Source of the DNA: Lachnospiraceae bacterium C7
GTDB lineage: Bacteria > Bacillota > Clostridia > Lachnospirales > Lachnospiraceae
Length of the DNA: 64,000 nucleotides
Direction: 5' to 3'
NCBI GenBank assembly: GCA_900113385.1
Contig: FOPE01000014.1
Span: 1 to 64,000 of the forward strand
Positions 53,244-63,328 of this stretch are shown piece by piece. Within the stretch, counting starts at the first letter, position 1. Each line of letters opens with the position of its first letter. The notes below the pieces were generated by a model. It was not told where the DNA came from, did no database searches, and was given only the letters and a program-made list of their open reading frames with translations. Both the position numbers and the translations under genes were made by a program.

Positions 53244-54821
53244 CTACTCCATCTCTATTGTTCCAGGTGGCTTACTTGTTAAATCGTAGAATACACGATT
53301 TATACCTTTTACTTCGTTTATAATTCTGCTCATTACTGTCTGTAATACCTCAAATGGGATTTCAGCAGCTTCAGCTGTCATAAAGTCAATTGTTTTTACT
53401 GCACGAAGTGCAACTGCATAATCGTATGTTCTTTCATCCCCCATAACACCTACTGAACGCATATTTGTAAGTGCTGCGAAGTATTGATCTGGTTTCCATG
53501 AAGGATTTTCATTGTTGTGCTGTGCTTTCCATTCTTTAGCAGCTTTATCAACTTCTTCACGATATATTGCATCTGCATCTTGTACAATTTGAACTTTTTT
53601 AGCATTTACTTCACCGATGATTCTAATTCCTAATCCAGGACCTGGGAATGGCTGACGATATACTAAATCTTCAGGAATTCCAAGCTCTAAACCAGCTTTT
53701 CTAACCTCATCTTTAAATAAATCTCTAAGTGGTTCAATAATCTCTTTGAAATCTACGAAATCAGGAAGTCCGCCTACATTATGGTGTGATTTAATTACGG
53801 CTGATTCTCCACCTAAACCTGATTCAACAACATCTGGGTAAATTGTTCCTTGCGCTAGGAAATCAACTGCACCGATTTTTTTAGCTTCTTCTTCAAATAT
53901 TCTAATGAACTCTTCACCGATAATCTTTCTCTTCTTCTCTGGTTCTTCTACACCTTTTAACTTAGCATAATAACGATCAGCTGCATTTACTCTAATAAAG
54001 TTCAAATCGAAGTTACCATTTTCTCCAAAAACAGACTCAACCTGATCCCCTTCATCTTTTCTAAGTAAACCATGATCAACGAATACACATGTTAACTGTT
54101 TACCAATAGCTCTTGAAAGTAAACCTGCTGCTACTGATGAATCAACACCACCTGATAACGCTAAAAGAACTTTTCCGTCTCCAACTTTTTCTTTAATCTC
54201 TTCAATAGTTCTTTCTACGAAAGAATCCATTTTCCATGTTCCTTCGCAACCACAAATTCCCTTAACGAAGTTTTCAAGCATCTTAGTTCCTTCTACTGTA
54301 TGTAAAACCTCTGGATGGAATTGGATAGCATATAAATTCTTTTCTGCATTTTCAGCTGCTGCCACTGGGCAATCTGCAGTATGTGCAATAATTTTAAAAT
54401 CTGGTGCTACTTTTGAAATATAGTCAAAGTGACTCATCCAACAAACTGTATTTTCTGAGACATTCTCGAATAATTTAGAAGATGTGTCCACTGTTACATC
54501 TGTTTTTCCGTATTCACGAACTGGAGCCTTTTCAACTTTTCCACCAAGTAAGTGTTGCATTAACTGAGCACCGTAACATAAGCCAAGTACTGGTACACCT
54601 AACTGGAAAAGTTCTGTGGAACATTTAGCTGACTCTTCAAGATAACAACTATCTGGACCACCTGTTAAAATGATACCCTTAGGATTCATTTCTTTAATCT
54701 TTGCAATGTCAGTTCTATAAGAATAGATTTCGCAGTAAACATTACATTCTCTGACACGGCGAGCTACAAGTTGATTGTACTGTCCACCGAAATCAATGAC
54801 GATTACTTTTTCCTGATTCAT
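53244..54821 (-). CDS. guaA: GMP synthase (glutamine-hydrolysing)
   Basis: The 525-residue enzyme converts XMP, ATP and glutamine to GMP. The class I amidotransferase domain has nucleophile Cys82 in GLCYGAQLM and FHPEV; the PP-loop ATPase has [15 protein letters not shown]; the C-terminal dimerisation domain ends [10 protein letters not shown], where most have PPGTIEWE. ATG at 54821 follows AAAGGAAA; an upstream alternative start is not conserved. The 3' end of guaA is a well-known integration target for genomic islands, which fits the mobile DNA beyond it. Confidence 0.97.
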   Translation of the reverse strand: MNQEKVIVIDFGGQYNQLVARRVRECNVYCEIYSYRTDIAKIKEMNPKGIILTGGPDSCYLEESAKCSTELFQLGVPVLGLCYGAQLMQHLLGGKVEKAPVREYGKTDVTVDTSSKLFENVSENTVCWMSHFDYISKVAPDFKIIAHTADCPVAAAENAEKNLYAIQFHPEVLHTVEGTKMLENFVKGICGCEGTWKMDSFVERTIEEIKEKVGDGKVLLALSGGVDSSVAAGLLSRAIGKQLTCVFVDHGLLRKDEGDQVESVFGENGNFDLNFIRVNAADRYYAKLKGVEEPEKKRKIIGEEFIRIFEEEAKKIGAVDFLAQGTIYPDVVESGLGGESAVIKSHHNVGGLPDFVDFKEIIEPLRDLFKDEVRKAGLELGIPEDLVYRQPFPGPGLGIRIIGEVNAKKVQIVQDADAIYREEVDKAAKEWKAQHNNENPSWKPDQYFAALTNMRSVGVMGDERTYDYAVALRAVKTIDFMTAEAAEIPFEVLQTVMSRIINEVKGINRVFYDLTSKPPGTIEME

Positions 54822-55152
54822 TATGAAATTTCCTTTCTTTGAATAATTCAAACCACGTAAATCTACTACGCGTCTTTATCATTTTAACCATTATACTTGC
54901 AAGAAGCGATTCTGACAAGATAATTTCTGACATTTTATTATAAATTTAGTAATTTTCAAGAAAGATATTATTGCTTCTTATAAATATTGGTAAAAACAGC
55001 TCCTTATGATATACTGATTTTTGTACTTAATAGTAATAATTTTGCTCTAAATAATATATGATTTTTAACTATATAATTTTTTGCCATATATTTTTTGATA
55101 TATAATTTTTATTACATATACATAGTAGGTTTTAATTTAAGGAGGAACATAA
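54822..55152. other. Divergent promoter region of guaA and the oxidoreductase gene
   Basis: Very AT-rich; direct runs of TATATAATTTTT type near 55060-55110. I looked for a purine riboswitch and saw none. Two divergent promoters must lie here. Confidence 0.5.
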
Positions 55153-56172
55153 ATGAAACTAGCACTACTTGGAACTGGGAAAATTGTAGAGGATGCCCTT
55201 GTAGCCTTAGAGCCACTTAAAAACATAGACAAAGTCGCTATATTTGCTCGTCCACACAGTAAAAATAAGGGAGAAGCATTACAAAAAAAACACAATATTA
55301 CCGAAGTATATACAGACGTTGATAAACTTTTAGCCGAATCCACTGCCGATACGATTTACATTGGACTAATAAATAGTGTGCATTTTGAATATGCCAAGAA
55401 ATCACTTTTAGCAGGAAAAAATGTCATTTTAGAAAAACCTTTTACTGCAACTTATGCAGAAGCATTAGAGTTAAAAGAAATCGCTGAAAAAAATAAATTA
55501 TTTATTTTTGAGGCAGTTACAATATTGCATAATGAAGTTTATTCACGTTTATCTAGTGATTTAAATAAAATAGGTACTATTCGTGCAGTTTTATGTAATT
55601 ATTCACAATATTCTAGTAGATATGATGACTATTTAAAAGGAGAAGTAGCTCATTCTTTTGATCCAAACTACTGCGGAGGTGCACTATACGACATTAATGT
55701 TTACAATGTACACTATTGTGTAAGTTTATTTGGAATGCCTAAAAATGTTCAATATTATCCAAATATCGGTTTTAATGGTATTGATATATCAGGTTCTCTT
55801 GTGTTACAATATGACGGTTTCACAGCCGTATGTACAGGAGCAAAAGATTCAGATAGTCCTTGCTTTGTTTCAATTCAAGGTGAAGATGGTTATATTCGTA
55901 TTCCTGACAAACCAAATGTTGCACGAGCTTATGAAATTAATTATGTCGATAAAGCAAATCAAACTTTAACAAAAGATGCAGCCGGTGCTATGGTTCGTAA
56001 CAGTATAAAAGACGAATTAGTTCCTGCTCCTGTTTTCCACAGAATGACACAAGAATTTAATGATTTTGCACAAATTATTGACACAAAAGATTATAAATCA
56101 GCTAAACTTTTATTAGAAGAAACTTGTAATGTAGTAAAAGTCTTAGAGGACGGCTTAAATAGTGCAAAATAA
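55153..56172 (+). CDS. Gfo/Idh/MocA-family oxidoreductase
   Basis: The 339-residue enzyme has the NAD(P) fold (LALLGTGKIVEDALVAL; DTIYIGLINSVHFEYAKKSL) and the EKPFTATYAEA motif with the conserved Lys, then the substrate domain (YCGGALYDINVYNVHYC). It probably oxidises or reduces a sugar or inositol-like substrate in the cytoplasm. GGAGGAAC precedes the ATG. No sugar genes are adjacent. Confidence 0.9.
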   Translation: MKLALLGTGKIVEDALVALEPLKNIDKVAIFARPHSKNKGEALQKKHNITEVYTDVDKLLAESTADTIYIGLINSVHFEYAKKSLLAGKNVILEKPFTATYAEALELKEIAEKNKLFIFEAVTILHNEVYSRLSSDLNKIGTIRAVLCNYSQYSSRYDDYLKGEVAHSFDPNYCGGALYDINVYNVHYCVSLFGMPKNVQYYPNIGFNGIDISGSLVLQYDGFTAVCTGAKDSDSPCFVSIQGEDGYIRIPDKPNVARAYEINYVDKANQTLTKDAAGAMVRNSIKDELVPAPVFHRMTQEFNDFAQIIDTKDYKSAKLLLEETCNVVKVLEDGLNSAK

Positions 56173-56184
56173 TAATATGACTAT

Positions 56185-56330
56185 AGTTTAGTTAGTAATA
56201 TGCTTAGTGATATACTTAGTAATATACTTAGTAATGCGCTTAGTAATATACTTAGTACTACACTTAGTAATGCGCTTAGTAATACACTTAGTAATGCGCT
56301 TAGTAATACACTTAGTATCTGCACTAAATA
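56185..56330. repeat. 12-bp tandem repeat, about 11 copies
   Basis: Units of CTTAGTAATACA type follow the oxidoreductase gene. As 12 is a multiple of 3, all frames stay open, producing a spurious LVxxLVxx-repeat frame of about 60 codons from 56207. Confidence 0.9.
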
Positions 56331-56374
56331 ACGATGATTCTAATAAAATACTTATAAAAATATTTATAATAAAG

Positions 56375-56423
56375 AAAGGAGTATACTGAATAACTCATCT
56401 AGAGTATTCAGTAGCAAATTCAT
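56375..56423 (+). promoter_or_regulatory. Distant ribosome site joined to the start codon by a hairpin
   Basis: AAAGGAG at 56375-56381 is 42 bases from the ATG at 56424. Between them TACTGAATA (56384) and TATTCAGTA (56405) form a perfect 9-bp stem with a 12-base loop. With the stem formed, effective spacing falls to about 12 bases. No other ribosome site is present. Confidence 0.5.
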
Positions 56424-56903
56424 ATGATTAAGATTGAATTCGAAAAATTAATAGACGAAGTTGTATCTATTGAACCTAGCTGGGAGAAATACCTAAATGT
56501 AGAAACAGGTGAATTTCTTTCAATTTCTGATGATCCTTATCTAATGGACCATTTAACTAAAGCGAAACGCAAACTTGCTGATGGAATTGAAGATAATATC
56601 GAATTTGTTCGTTTACCTAACACAGATAACATTAACGAAGTTTCTATAATGGATGAATTTGCTAGAAACATCGAAGAGATTTTAGAAAATAACAAAGATG
56701 ATATCGAGGATAACACAGGTATGTCTCTTGAAGCTATTTCTGAGGCATTACTTGATGCCCTTTACGAAGACGAACCTGAAAGTAGTTTCTTAACAGTTAT
56801 TGATGAATTAGAACTTTCTGAAGAATATAACAGTTATAAACTTGATCAAATTCGTGACATTGTTCAAGACTGGTGCAATGAGTACGAAATCGATTTTGTA
56901 TAA
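56424..56903 (+). CDS. UPF0158-like acidic protein
   Basis: The 159-residue, very acidic protein has YLNVETGEFLSISDD followed by FVRLPNTDNINEVSIMDEFA, as in the UPF0158 family. It is cytoplasmic and of unknown function. A stop codon just upstream rules out an earlier start in frame. The start context is unusual (see the adjoining hairpin). A terminator follows. Confidence 0.65.
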   Translation: MIKIEFEKLIDEVVSIEPSWEKYLNVETGEFLSISDDPYLMDHLTKAKRKLADGIEDNIEFVRLPNTDNINEVSIMDEFARNIEEILENNKDDIEDNTGMSLEAISEALLDALYEDEPESSFLTVIDELELSEEYNSYKLDQIRDIVQDWCNEYEIDFV

Positions 56904-56930
56904 ATCATTAAACTTAACTTAATTTACTTT

Positions 56931-56980
56931 ACTAATAGGTCTACGTTTTCATTCATAGAATACGTTGGCCTATTTTTATT
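56931..56980 (+). terminator. Intrinsic terminator
   Basis: AATAGGTCTACGTTTT pairs imperfectly with AATACGTTGGCCTATT, followed by a T-rich tail. Confidence 0.65.
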
Positions 56981-57073
56981 GTAGAGTTTTTTTCTCTAAT
57001 ATGAGATAATGGTAGTTAGGATTAATATAAATTAAGATAAATCAACGCAAATCACATAAAAGGATATATATAC

Positions 57074-57796
57074 ATGAAAAAAAGATACATTTTAGCAAGC
57101 ATTTTATTAGTTTTTATAATAGTTTTCTCTCTTGCAGAGTCAAAAAAACTTAATAATTTTTTTATACAGGATTACTACGTACATGGCGTAGATGTTTCCC
57201 ACTACCAGGGAGAAATCAACATGTCCACTCTCAAAACTCAAAATATAGATTTTGTCTATATTAAGGCCACAGAAGGCAGTAAAAGTACAGATGAAAAATT
57301 TAAAGAAAATTGGGAAAATTCACAAAATAGTGGCCTTTATGCTGGTGCTTATCATTTTTTTTCTTTCGATAGTGATGGACTAACTCAAGCTAACCACTAT
57401 ATAGAAACTGTAGGCGAATTACACGGAAATCTTATCCCTGCAGTTGACGTAGAATACTATGCTAATAAACAAAGTAATCCACCATCTAAGCAAGAATTAT
57501 TAAAACAACTAACTATTTTTATAACTACTGTGGAAAAATATTATGGAGTAAAACCTATGATTTATTCCACTCCAAGATTTTATTATCGTTATATTCATGG
57601 TGCTTTTGACGATTACCCTCTATGGATTAGAAGTGTCAATTACCCTGTACATGCTATATCTGCTAGACAATGGACCTTATGGCAATATAATGACGAAGAA
57701 ATTCTTGATGGTTATACTGGAACAGAAAAACACATAGATAAAAACGTTTTTCATGGCGATTTAAAAAAACTTACAACTACACTTTTAGTACCCTAA
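57074..57796 (+). CDS. GH25 lysozyme (muramidase) with signal anchor
   Basis: The 240-residue protein has an N-terminal hydrophobic segment (about 5-21) and one GH25 catalytic domain: GVDVSHYQGEIN, FVYIKATEG, AGAYHFF, PAVDVEYY and WTLWQYND. The Asp/Glu pair in DVE is catalytic. It cleaves peptidoglycan between MurNAc and GlcNAc outside the membrane. With no lipobox or cleavage site obvious, it may stay membrane-anchored. Its stop codon is inside the terminator. Confidence 0.92.
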   Translation: MKKRYILASILLVFIIVFSLAESKKLNNFFIQDYYVHGVDVSHYQGEINMSTLKTQNIDFVYIKATEGSKSTDEKFKENWENSQNSGLYAGAYHFFSFDSDGLTQANHYIETVGELHGNLIPAVDVEYYANKQSNPPSKQELLKQLTIFITTVEKYYGVKPMIYSTPRFYYRYIHGAFDDYPLWIRSVNYPVHAISARQWTLWQYNDEEILDGYTGTEKHIDKNVFHGDLKKLTTTLLVP

Positions 57797-57813
57797 AAGT
57801 GTAGTTTTTTTTG
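57774..57813 (+). terminator. Intrinsic terminator overlapping the lysozyme stop
   Basis: CTACACTTTTAG/CTAAAAGTGTAG with a four-base loop and eight T residues. Confidence 0.9.
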
Positions 57814-57869
57814 CCGATATAATAATCGTAGAAACGTAATTCACAATGTTGTAGAACGAATATTATAAT

Positions 57870-57925
57870 CTAAATATTGCAAACTAGATACTGCAAACTA
57901 AATACTGCAAACTAAAGATTATAAA
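57870..57925. repeat. 14-bp tandem repeat, 4 copies
   Basis: CTAAATACTGCAAA-type units start at 57870, 57884, 57898 and 57912, 70 bp upstream of the EAL gene. Confidence 0.8.
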
Positions 57926-57992
57926 CCCATATTTTAAACTCGATATTTGATGCATTATATTTATATATGTTTTATGAAAGGAGTATGTAAAT

Positions 57993-59933
57993 ATGATAAC
58001 TACAGTTGTCGGATTGAATTATGATTATGCCATATCTTCAATTCCAATTATAATCATACTTTTAACTTTTTTCAGCACCCGAAAAAATTTACCAATACGA
58101 AGAACTTATTTATTTTTATTCTTAGTATTTAACGAACTTTTTTTAAATTTATTCGATATACTTTCTTGCGAATTATCGGAATATTGGCATGATTTTCCCT
58201 TCGCTTTAGTAGAGTTTTCAAATATTACATATTATGTATTATTTGCAACCCTTAGTTTTTGTATGTTCGAATACACTTATGAAACAATAAATGCACCTAC
58301 TGTCATTTCTCCAAAATTGCATAGTGCATTACATATTCCATGTATATTTTTGATTATTCTAAGTATTACTAATCCTTTTACCCACTTTATCTACTACTTC
58401 AGTGACAAAGGATTTACCAATGGAAAATATTGTGAACTAACCTATATATTTTTTTGGTTTTATTTGCTTTCATCTGTAACTCTAATAGGCTATTGTCATT
58501 TAAATTTGTCACGACGTGATTTATATTCTACCTTACTATTCAACCTGATAATTGCCATTGCTATATTACCACAACACTCTATTAAAAGAACTATAATAAC
58601 GAGTTACATTTTTACATTAGCAATTTTAGTTATATATGTTTCTTCGCAAAATCCAGATTTATACATAGAACGTAGAACGAGATTATTTAATAAAGATGGA
58701 CTTGAGATTATTATTTCTCAATACATACGAAAGAAAAAACCATTTGAATGCTTTTGCGTTTGCATTCAAAACTACAACACCGTTAATTCAATGTATAACA
58801 ATAAGCAAACTGACAATACTTTACGCACAATGTCTAACTGGCTCTTTAACTTAATATCTATAAAGCATGCCATACTTTTTTACGTAGGAAATGGTCGTTT
58901 TATTATTTTAAACACCGATAAAGATAACAGTCTATTTAATTATAATGAAAAAATAATTGATAGATTTAAAGAACCTATAATTACAAATAATTCCGAGATT
59001 TCATTATCTATTGGTCGAGCATTTTTGCCTATGGATGTTCCAAAGATTTCCTACCCTACAGTTCTTGAAAGTTTAAAAATCGGAGCCAAAGAATGTGTTA
59101 AACCTCATATGAACGGTGATCATCTTTTCATTATTGATGATGAAATTATGCGACGAATCAAACGTGAAGATGAAGTTGCTAAAGCTGTTGGGCGCGCTAT
59201 TAAGAATAAGACTTTAATGATTTATCTTCAACCACTTTATTCTTCTAGTCAAAATCGTATTACAGCTGCTGAAGCCCTTGCTAGACTACATGATGAACAA
59301 CTTGGATTTATTCCACCAAATGAATTTATTTCTGTCGCTGAAAAAAATGGATCTATCATGGAAGTTGGTAGACAAATTTTTGAGCAAACTTGTAAGTTTA
59401 TTAGCGAAAACGATTTAAATTCTCTTGGAATTGATTTTATAAATGTTAATTTATCACCTGCCCAATGTATGAATAGCCACTTGGCAGATGAACTAATGGA
59501 GATTATTAAAAAATACAATATTTCCACTGAACAAATCAACCTTGAGATTACTGAATCAGTAATAGACGATGTATCTATTATTCGCTCTCAAATGCAACAA
59601 TTAAACAAAGCTGGAATATTCTTCTCAATGGATGATTTTGGTACAGGAACATCTAATATTACTAGACTTCTAGAATTGCCTTTTAATATTGTAAAACTTG
59701 ATATGACAGTTGTTTGGTCTTATTTTAAAGGTACAAGTACTATACTAAAATCTCAAATTCAGATGTTTTTAAATGAGCAGATGGATATTGTTGCAGAAGG
59801 TGTAGAAGATGAACACATGGCAAAAACTTTAGTTGATTTAGGCTGTGAATACGAACAGGGCTTTTACTATTCAAAGCCATTACCAACCGATCAATTTATT
59901 GCATATGTAAAAGAAAATAGTATGTCACTCTAA
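57993..59933 (+). CDS. Membrane-bound cyclic-di-GMP phosphodiesterase (7TM-like + degenerate GGDEF + EAL)
   Basis: The 646-residue protein has six to seven helices in its first 210 residues, a GGDEF-like domain without the GGDEF motif (about 230-375), and an intact EAL domain. Catalytic residues are all present: EALARL, INVNLSP, LEITES, DDFGTG, KLD, EGVED and EQGFYYSKP. It should hydrolyse cyclic-di-GMP to pGpG and could oppose the cyclase at 1814. AAAGGAG precedes the ATG. Confidence 0.92.
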   Translation: MITTVVGLNYDYAISSIPIIIILLTFFSTRKNLPIRRTYLFLFLVFNELFLNLFDILSCELSEYWHDFPFALVEFSNITYYVLFATLSFCMFEYTYETINAPTVISPKLHSALHIPCIFLIILSITNPFTHFIYYFSDKGFTNGKYCELTYIFFWFYLLSSVTLIGYCHLNLSRRDLYSTLLFNLIIAIAILPQHSIKRTIITSYIFTLAILVIYVSSQNPDLYIERRTRLFNKDGLEIIISQYIRKKKPFECFCVCIQNYNTVNSMYNNKQTDNTLRTMSNWLFNLISIKHAILFYVGNGRFIILNTDKDNSLFNYNEKIIDRFKEPIITNNSEISLSIGRAFLPMDVPKISYPTVLESLKIGAKECVKPHMNGDHLFIIDDEIMRRIKREDEVAKAVGRAIKNKTLMIYLQPLYSSSQNRITAAEALARLHDEQLGFIPPNEFISVAEKNGSIMEVGRQIFEQTCKFISENDLNSLGIDFINVNLSPAQCMNSHLADELMEIIKKYNISTEQINLEITESVIDDVSIIRSQMQQLNKAGIFFSMDDFGTGTSNITRLLELPFNIVKLDMTVVWSYFKGTSTILKSQIQMFLNEQMDIVAEGVEDEHMAKTLVDLGCEYEQGFYYSKPLPTDQFIAYVKENSMSL

Positions 59934-60017
59934 AAACTTCCGTTAATTTAATTTTTTTGTCACCTGCCTATACACTCTTAGGTGTGGTAACACCTTTTAT
60001 GAAATATTTTATAACAA

Positions 60018-60053
60018 AATGACCATACTTCAATATTCTAGAAGTATGGTCAT
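60018..60053. terminator. Bidirectional intrinsic terminator
   Basis: A 12-bp stem ATGACCATACTT/AAGTATGGTCAT between the convergent EAL and aminotransferase genes. Confidence 0.8.
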
Positions 60054-60135
60054 TATTTAAATTACAATATTTTCATGTATTGCTATTTATTTTACTATTA
60101 GATTTTTTGCCAAATTTGTTGTTATTTATTTTTTA

Positions 60136-61323
60136 TTAGTATTTTTCTCTAAGACGCTTAAATGCTTCTAACGAGCGTTTTATCATTTCTGTATCTACGC
60201 AGTAGGATATTCTTACCCAGCCTGGGCATCCAAAACCTGAAGCTCCCACAACTAAGAGATTTTCATCTTTTGCTTTTTCACAAAATGCTTTTTCATCTGG
60301 TTCTAAAGCTTTTACAAATAAGTAAAATGCGCCTTCTGGTTTATAGCAGTGATATCCTAATTTTGTTAATCCTTCTAACAACAAATCTCTATTTATTTTA
60401 TATGCGTTAATATCCCCGGTATTGCCTATACATTTAGCTACCACTTTTTGGAACATACTTGGGGCACAGACGTAACCTAATGCACGACCTGCACCACACA
60501 CTGCTGCATATAAATCCTTACTATCTGTAGCCTCATCTGGTACTAATACAAAACCAATTCTTTCTCCTGGTAGAGACAATGATTTCGAATAGGAATAGCA
60601 CACAAGTGTATTATCATAGTATTTTGTTACATATGGCACTTCAACTCCATCATATGCAATTTCTCTATATGGCTCATCAGATATAATAAAAATATCAGTG
60701 CCGTACTCTTTTTGTTTTTCATAAAGAAGTTTAGCTAATTTTTTTATAGTTTCTTCTGAATATACTGCTCCTGATGGGTTATTTGGAGAATTTATAATTA
60801 CTCCCTTTGTATGCGGTGTAATTCTTTTTTCAAGCTCTTCAAATTTAATTTGAAAATTTGTTGTATCTGGCGGAACTACTACTAATTTTGCATTTGATGC
60901 TTCTACAAAAACTCTATATTCTGGGAAAAAAGGGGCTATTGCTATAAATTCATCTTCATTTGATGTAGCTAATGCTCTAAAACATATAGATAAAGAAGCT
61001 GCAGCTCCCATTGTCATATACAAATTGTCTGCTGAAAAATTGGTGTCATATGTTCTATTTAAATAACATACAATCTCTTCTCTAGTCTCAGCATCACCTT
61101 GTGCTGATGTGTATCCATGCAGTTCAATTGAGCTTTTAGTTTCCATTAATTTTTTAATTGTATTATTTACTATTTCTGGGGCTGGTACTGTTGGATTACC
61201 TAGTGAAAAATCATAAACGTTCTCTTCGCCTACTAACCTGGCTTGCTTTTTTCCATATTCAAAAAGCTCTCTGATAGCTGATCTTTTGCTACCTAATTCA
61301 TACATTTTAGTATTATATTTCAT
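60136..61323 (-). CDS. Pyridoxal-phosphate aminotransferase, class I/II
   Basis: The 395-residue enzyme has the fold-type I landmarks: MGAAASLSICFRAL, INSPNNPSGAVYS, ISDEPYREI and the PLP Lys in YSYSKSLSLPGERIGF, with Arg near the C-terminus (WVRISYC). It resembles AspB-type aspartate/aromatic transaminases widespread in Lachnospiraceae. Substrate preference is not clear. Monocistronic. Confidence 0.92.
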   Translation of the reverse strand: MKYNTKMYELGSKRSAIRELFEYGKKQARLVGEENVYDFSLGNPTVPAPEIVNNTIKKLMETKSSIELHGYTSAQGDAETREEIVCYLNRTYDTNFSADNLYMTMGAAASLSICFRALATSNEDEFIAIAPFFPEYRVFVEASNAKLVVVPPDTTNFQIKFEELEKRITPHTKGVIINSPNNPSGAVYSEETIKKLAKLLYEKQKEYGTDIFIISDEPYREIAYDGVEVPYVTKYYDNTLVCYSYSKSLSLPGERIGFVLVPDEATDSKDLYAAVCGAGRALGYVCAPSMFQKVVAKCIGNTGDINAYKINRDLLLEGLTKLGYHCYKPEGAFYLFVKALEPDEKAFCEKAKDENLLVVGASGFGCPGWVRISYCVDTEMIKRSLEAFKRLREKY

Positions 61324-61413
61324 AACATATCTCCTAACTTAATTATCCTCACTTTTATTATATCACTATTTTTATTTAAAAATCGAGTAGGAAACTTTTT
61401 TGTTTTTATTTTT

Positions 61414-61899
61414 TTAGTTTTCTGTGTCATCCGCTGGATGAGCTTCATTATAAGCTTTCATCTTTTGGCAATAATCAGCTACTCCTGTTATTTCACCAAC
61501 TTTGTCATCTTTTACACCTGCAAAGCTTAATGGTTTGCCGTCTGGTGTAAATAGTTGCAAAACCTGATCATCATTCTCTAAGTCATGATCAAACAAAGTG
61601 ATTTTCTTTCCTTTAACTCCAACATATTTTTTGAGTTCAGGATATTTTTTAAATAAGTTGGTCATGTTTGGGGTTAAACCTGATGAATAAAATTCTATCT
61701 TTACTTTGCAGAATGGGTTGGCGTAGTCTGTTGCGAAACCAACATCAATGTCATTTGATTTTTTTATTTTATCTAAGATTGATGCATTTTTATAATAATC
61801 TTCTGCATAATAATTATGCACATATTTCTCATAATCAAGATTTCTTTTTTCCAAATAACGTTCCTTTTTATCATTTTTTGAGTTTGGATATTGTTTCAT
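61414..61899 (-). CDS. Hypothetical protein
   Basis: The 161-residue, charged soluble protein (FATDYANPFCKVKIEFYSSG; KITLFDHDLENDDQVLQLFT) has no recognised family. No signal peptide is visible. It is 12 bp downstream of the membrane protein gene and is the last of a four-gene run that begins with the possible toxin. An immunity role is conceivable but unproven. Confidence 0.6.
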   Translation of the reverse strand: MKQYPNSKNDKKERYLEKRNLDYEKYVHNYYAEDYYKNASILDKIKKSNDIDVGFATDYANPFCKVKIEFYSSGLTPNMTNLFKKYPELKKYVGVKGKKITLFDHDLENDDQVLQLFTPDGKPLSFAGVKDDKVGEITGVADYCQKMKAYNEAHPADDTEN

Positions 61900-61911
61900 A
61901 TTATCATATGG

Positions 61912-62766
61912 CTATTGTGCTTCTTTCGCTTTATCAAAAATATAGTTATATTTAACATCCTTCGGATCTAATCTACAATTATTTTCTCCAACACTCTTAA
62001 AAACATTTCTCATATTTTCATCATAATATAAAAGTGATTTTACAATGTCTTTTTGATCTAATGAAATATAAAGCCCACCATAAGTAACCAATTGGCGAAA
62101 ACTGTCATTCCCACAAGAATAATCCTCTTTAGTATCGTAACCATAATAGTGCATACTAAAAATATTATCTCCAGGTATTTTTTTTGAGGGGTCATAAGAA
62201 AAATATACTCCAACTTTTGTTGGATTCACACATCCTGCTGAAATATACGTTTTTCCATTTACGCTATAAACCACATCGTTTTCTAAAATATCATCTTCTG
62301 TCCAGAAACTATCTTCACAATACTTATTTAACAATGCCTTTATATCTATTTTTTTTGTAGCTTTATTCTTATCTAAATTAAAAATATTATATTCATATTT
62401 TTTTATAATTCTATTTCTCTGTTCTGAAAATGGCTCTACATGATTTATAAAATATTTTCCTTGAATTTCATACGAATAACAACCTATTTCATTTTTTGAA
62501 ATCAAATTATAACTTCTATCATTCTTTGCAGAATTAATAAGGATATAATTACCTTTTTTCGTTTTTATTGCTTTAATTTTTGAAAAATCACACGACATTG
62601 CTTTATGATTTTCCAATGCACTTTTTTTCACTTTATCTCTATATTTAAAATAAGTAAATATCTTATAACTATTTAAACTAAAGCCTAGTGTTAATACTAA
62701 TACAATAAAAGTGAACACAACTAGTACCATATTTTCTTTTAAACATTTTTTTAGCTTTACTTTCAT
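61912..62766 (-). CDS. Membrane-anchored hypothetical protein
   Basis: The 284-residue protein has one N-terminal helix (about 13-35) and a large charged extracytoplasmic part with several Cys (CGNDSFRQL; NNCRLDPKD). The ATG at 62766 overlaps the upstream stop by one base (TGATG). Family unknown. It is probably co-transcribed with the next gene upstream. Confidence 0.65.
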   Translation of the reverse strand: MKVKLKKCLKENMVLVVFTFIVLVLTLGFSLNSYKIFTYFKYRDKVKKSALENHKAMSCDFSKIKAIKTKKGNYILINSAKNDRSYNLISKNEIGCYSYEIQGKYFINHVEPFSEQRNRIIKKYEYNIFNLDKNKATKKIDIKALLNKYCEDSFWTEDDILENDVVYSVNGKTYISAGCVNPTKVGVYFSYDPSKKIPGDNIFSMHYYGYDTKEDYSCGNDSFRQLVTYGGLYISLDQKDIVKSLLYYDENMRNVFKSVGENNCRLDPKDVKYNYIFDKAKEAQ

Positions 62767-63311
62767 CACTTTTTCTCCTCTACTTTTTTAAAACAAACCT
62801 CTGTAAAATATCCTGGTTCTTTAACCTCATAATTTTCTTCTATATTATCCGGATTAAAAACTTTTATATAAACTATATATGAAACGTATTGAGAATAATC
62901 CGACACATATCTTTCTAAGCATTCTCCACCTATTTTTTCATTAACAGGAGCTATAAAACCTTCTCCAACTTTTTTGTTCGTTTTTTTGTTATAAACATTA
63001 TATTTTGTAAAATAAACATTTCGAGGAAATTTGCATCCTGATATAAACTTACATTCATATTTACCAGTAGTTTTTTTTACAAATTCATCTTTTTGAATTC
63101 TATTTTCAAAAGCCTGTTTAAGAGATTCTCCTTGCTTTTTTTCAATAACCTTATCTTTTTCAGCTAGTGATAACTGTTTTTTAATGGCTATTGATGATTC
63201 TTTTTTATTCATGTAAGCTCTGTATTCTGAATTATATATGCATGCAACTAGTATTAATTCCAACGAAATCACACACACATATTTTAAGATTGTGTATTTT
63301 GAAATTCTCAT
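62766..63311 (-). CDS. Membrane-anchored hypothetical protein
   Basis: The 181-residue protein has an N-terminal helix (about 8-25) and a basic extracytoplasmic part (YECKFISGCKFPRNVYFTKY). It could be a signal-anchored or accessory protein of the secreted protein upstream. No family recognised. AGGAGAAAAG precedes the ATG. Confidence 0.65.
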   Translation of the reverse strand: MRISKYTILKYVCVISLELILVACIYNSEYRAYMNKKESSIAIKKQLSLAEKDKVIEKKQGESLKQAFENRIQKDEFVKKTTGKYECKFISGCKFPRNVYFTKYNVYNKKTNKKVGEGFIAPVNEKIGGECLERYVSDYSQYVSYIVYIKVFNPDNIEENYEVKEPGYFTEVCFKKVEEKK

Positions 63312-63328
63312 TTTTCTTTTCTCCTCTT

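Noticed and set aside
54822-55152. Purine-type riboswitch upstream of guaA
   Set aside because: No conserved junction or loop sequences were found; the region is only AT-rich.
56207-56389. 60-codon frame with LVxxLVxx repeats
   Set aside because: The 12-bp repeat keeps frames open; no ribosome site. Considered a membrane-active peptide but unsupported.
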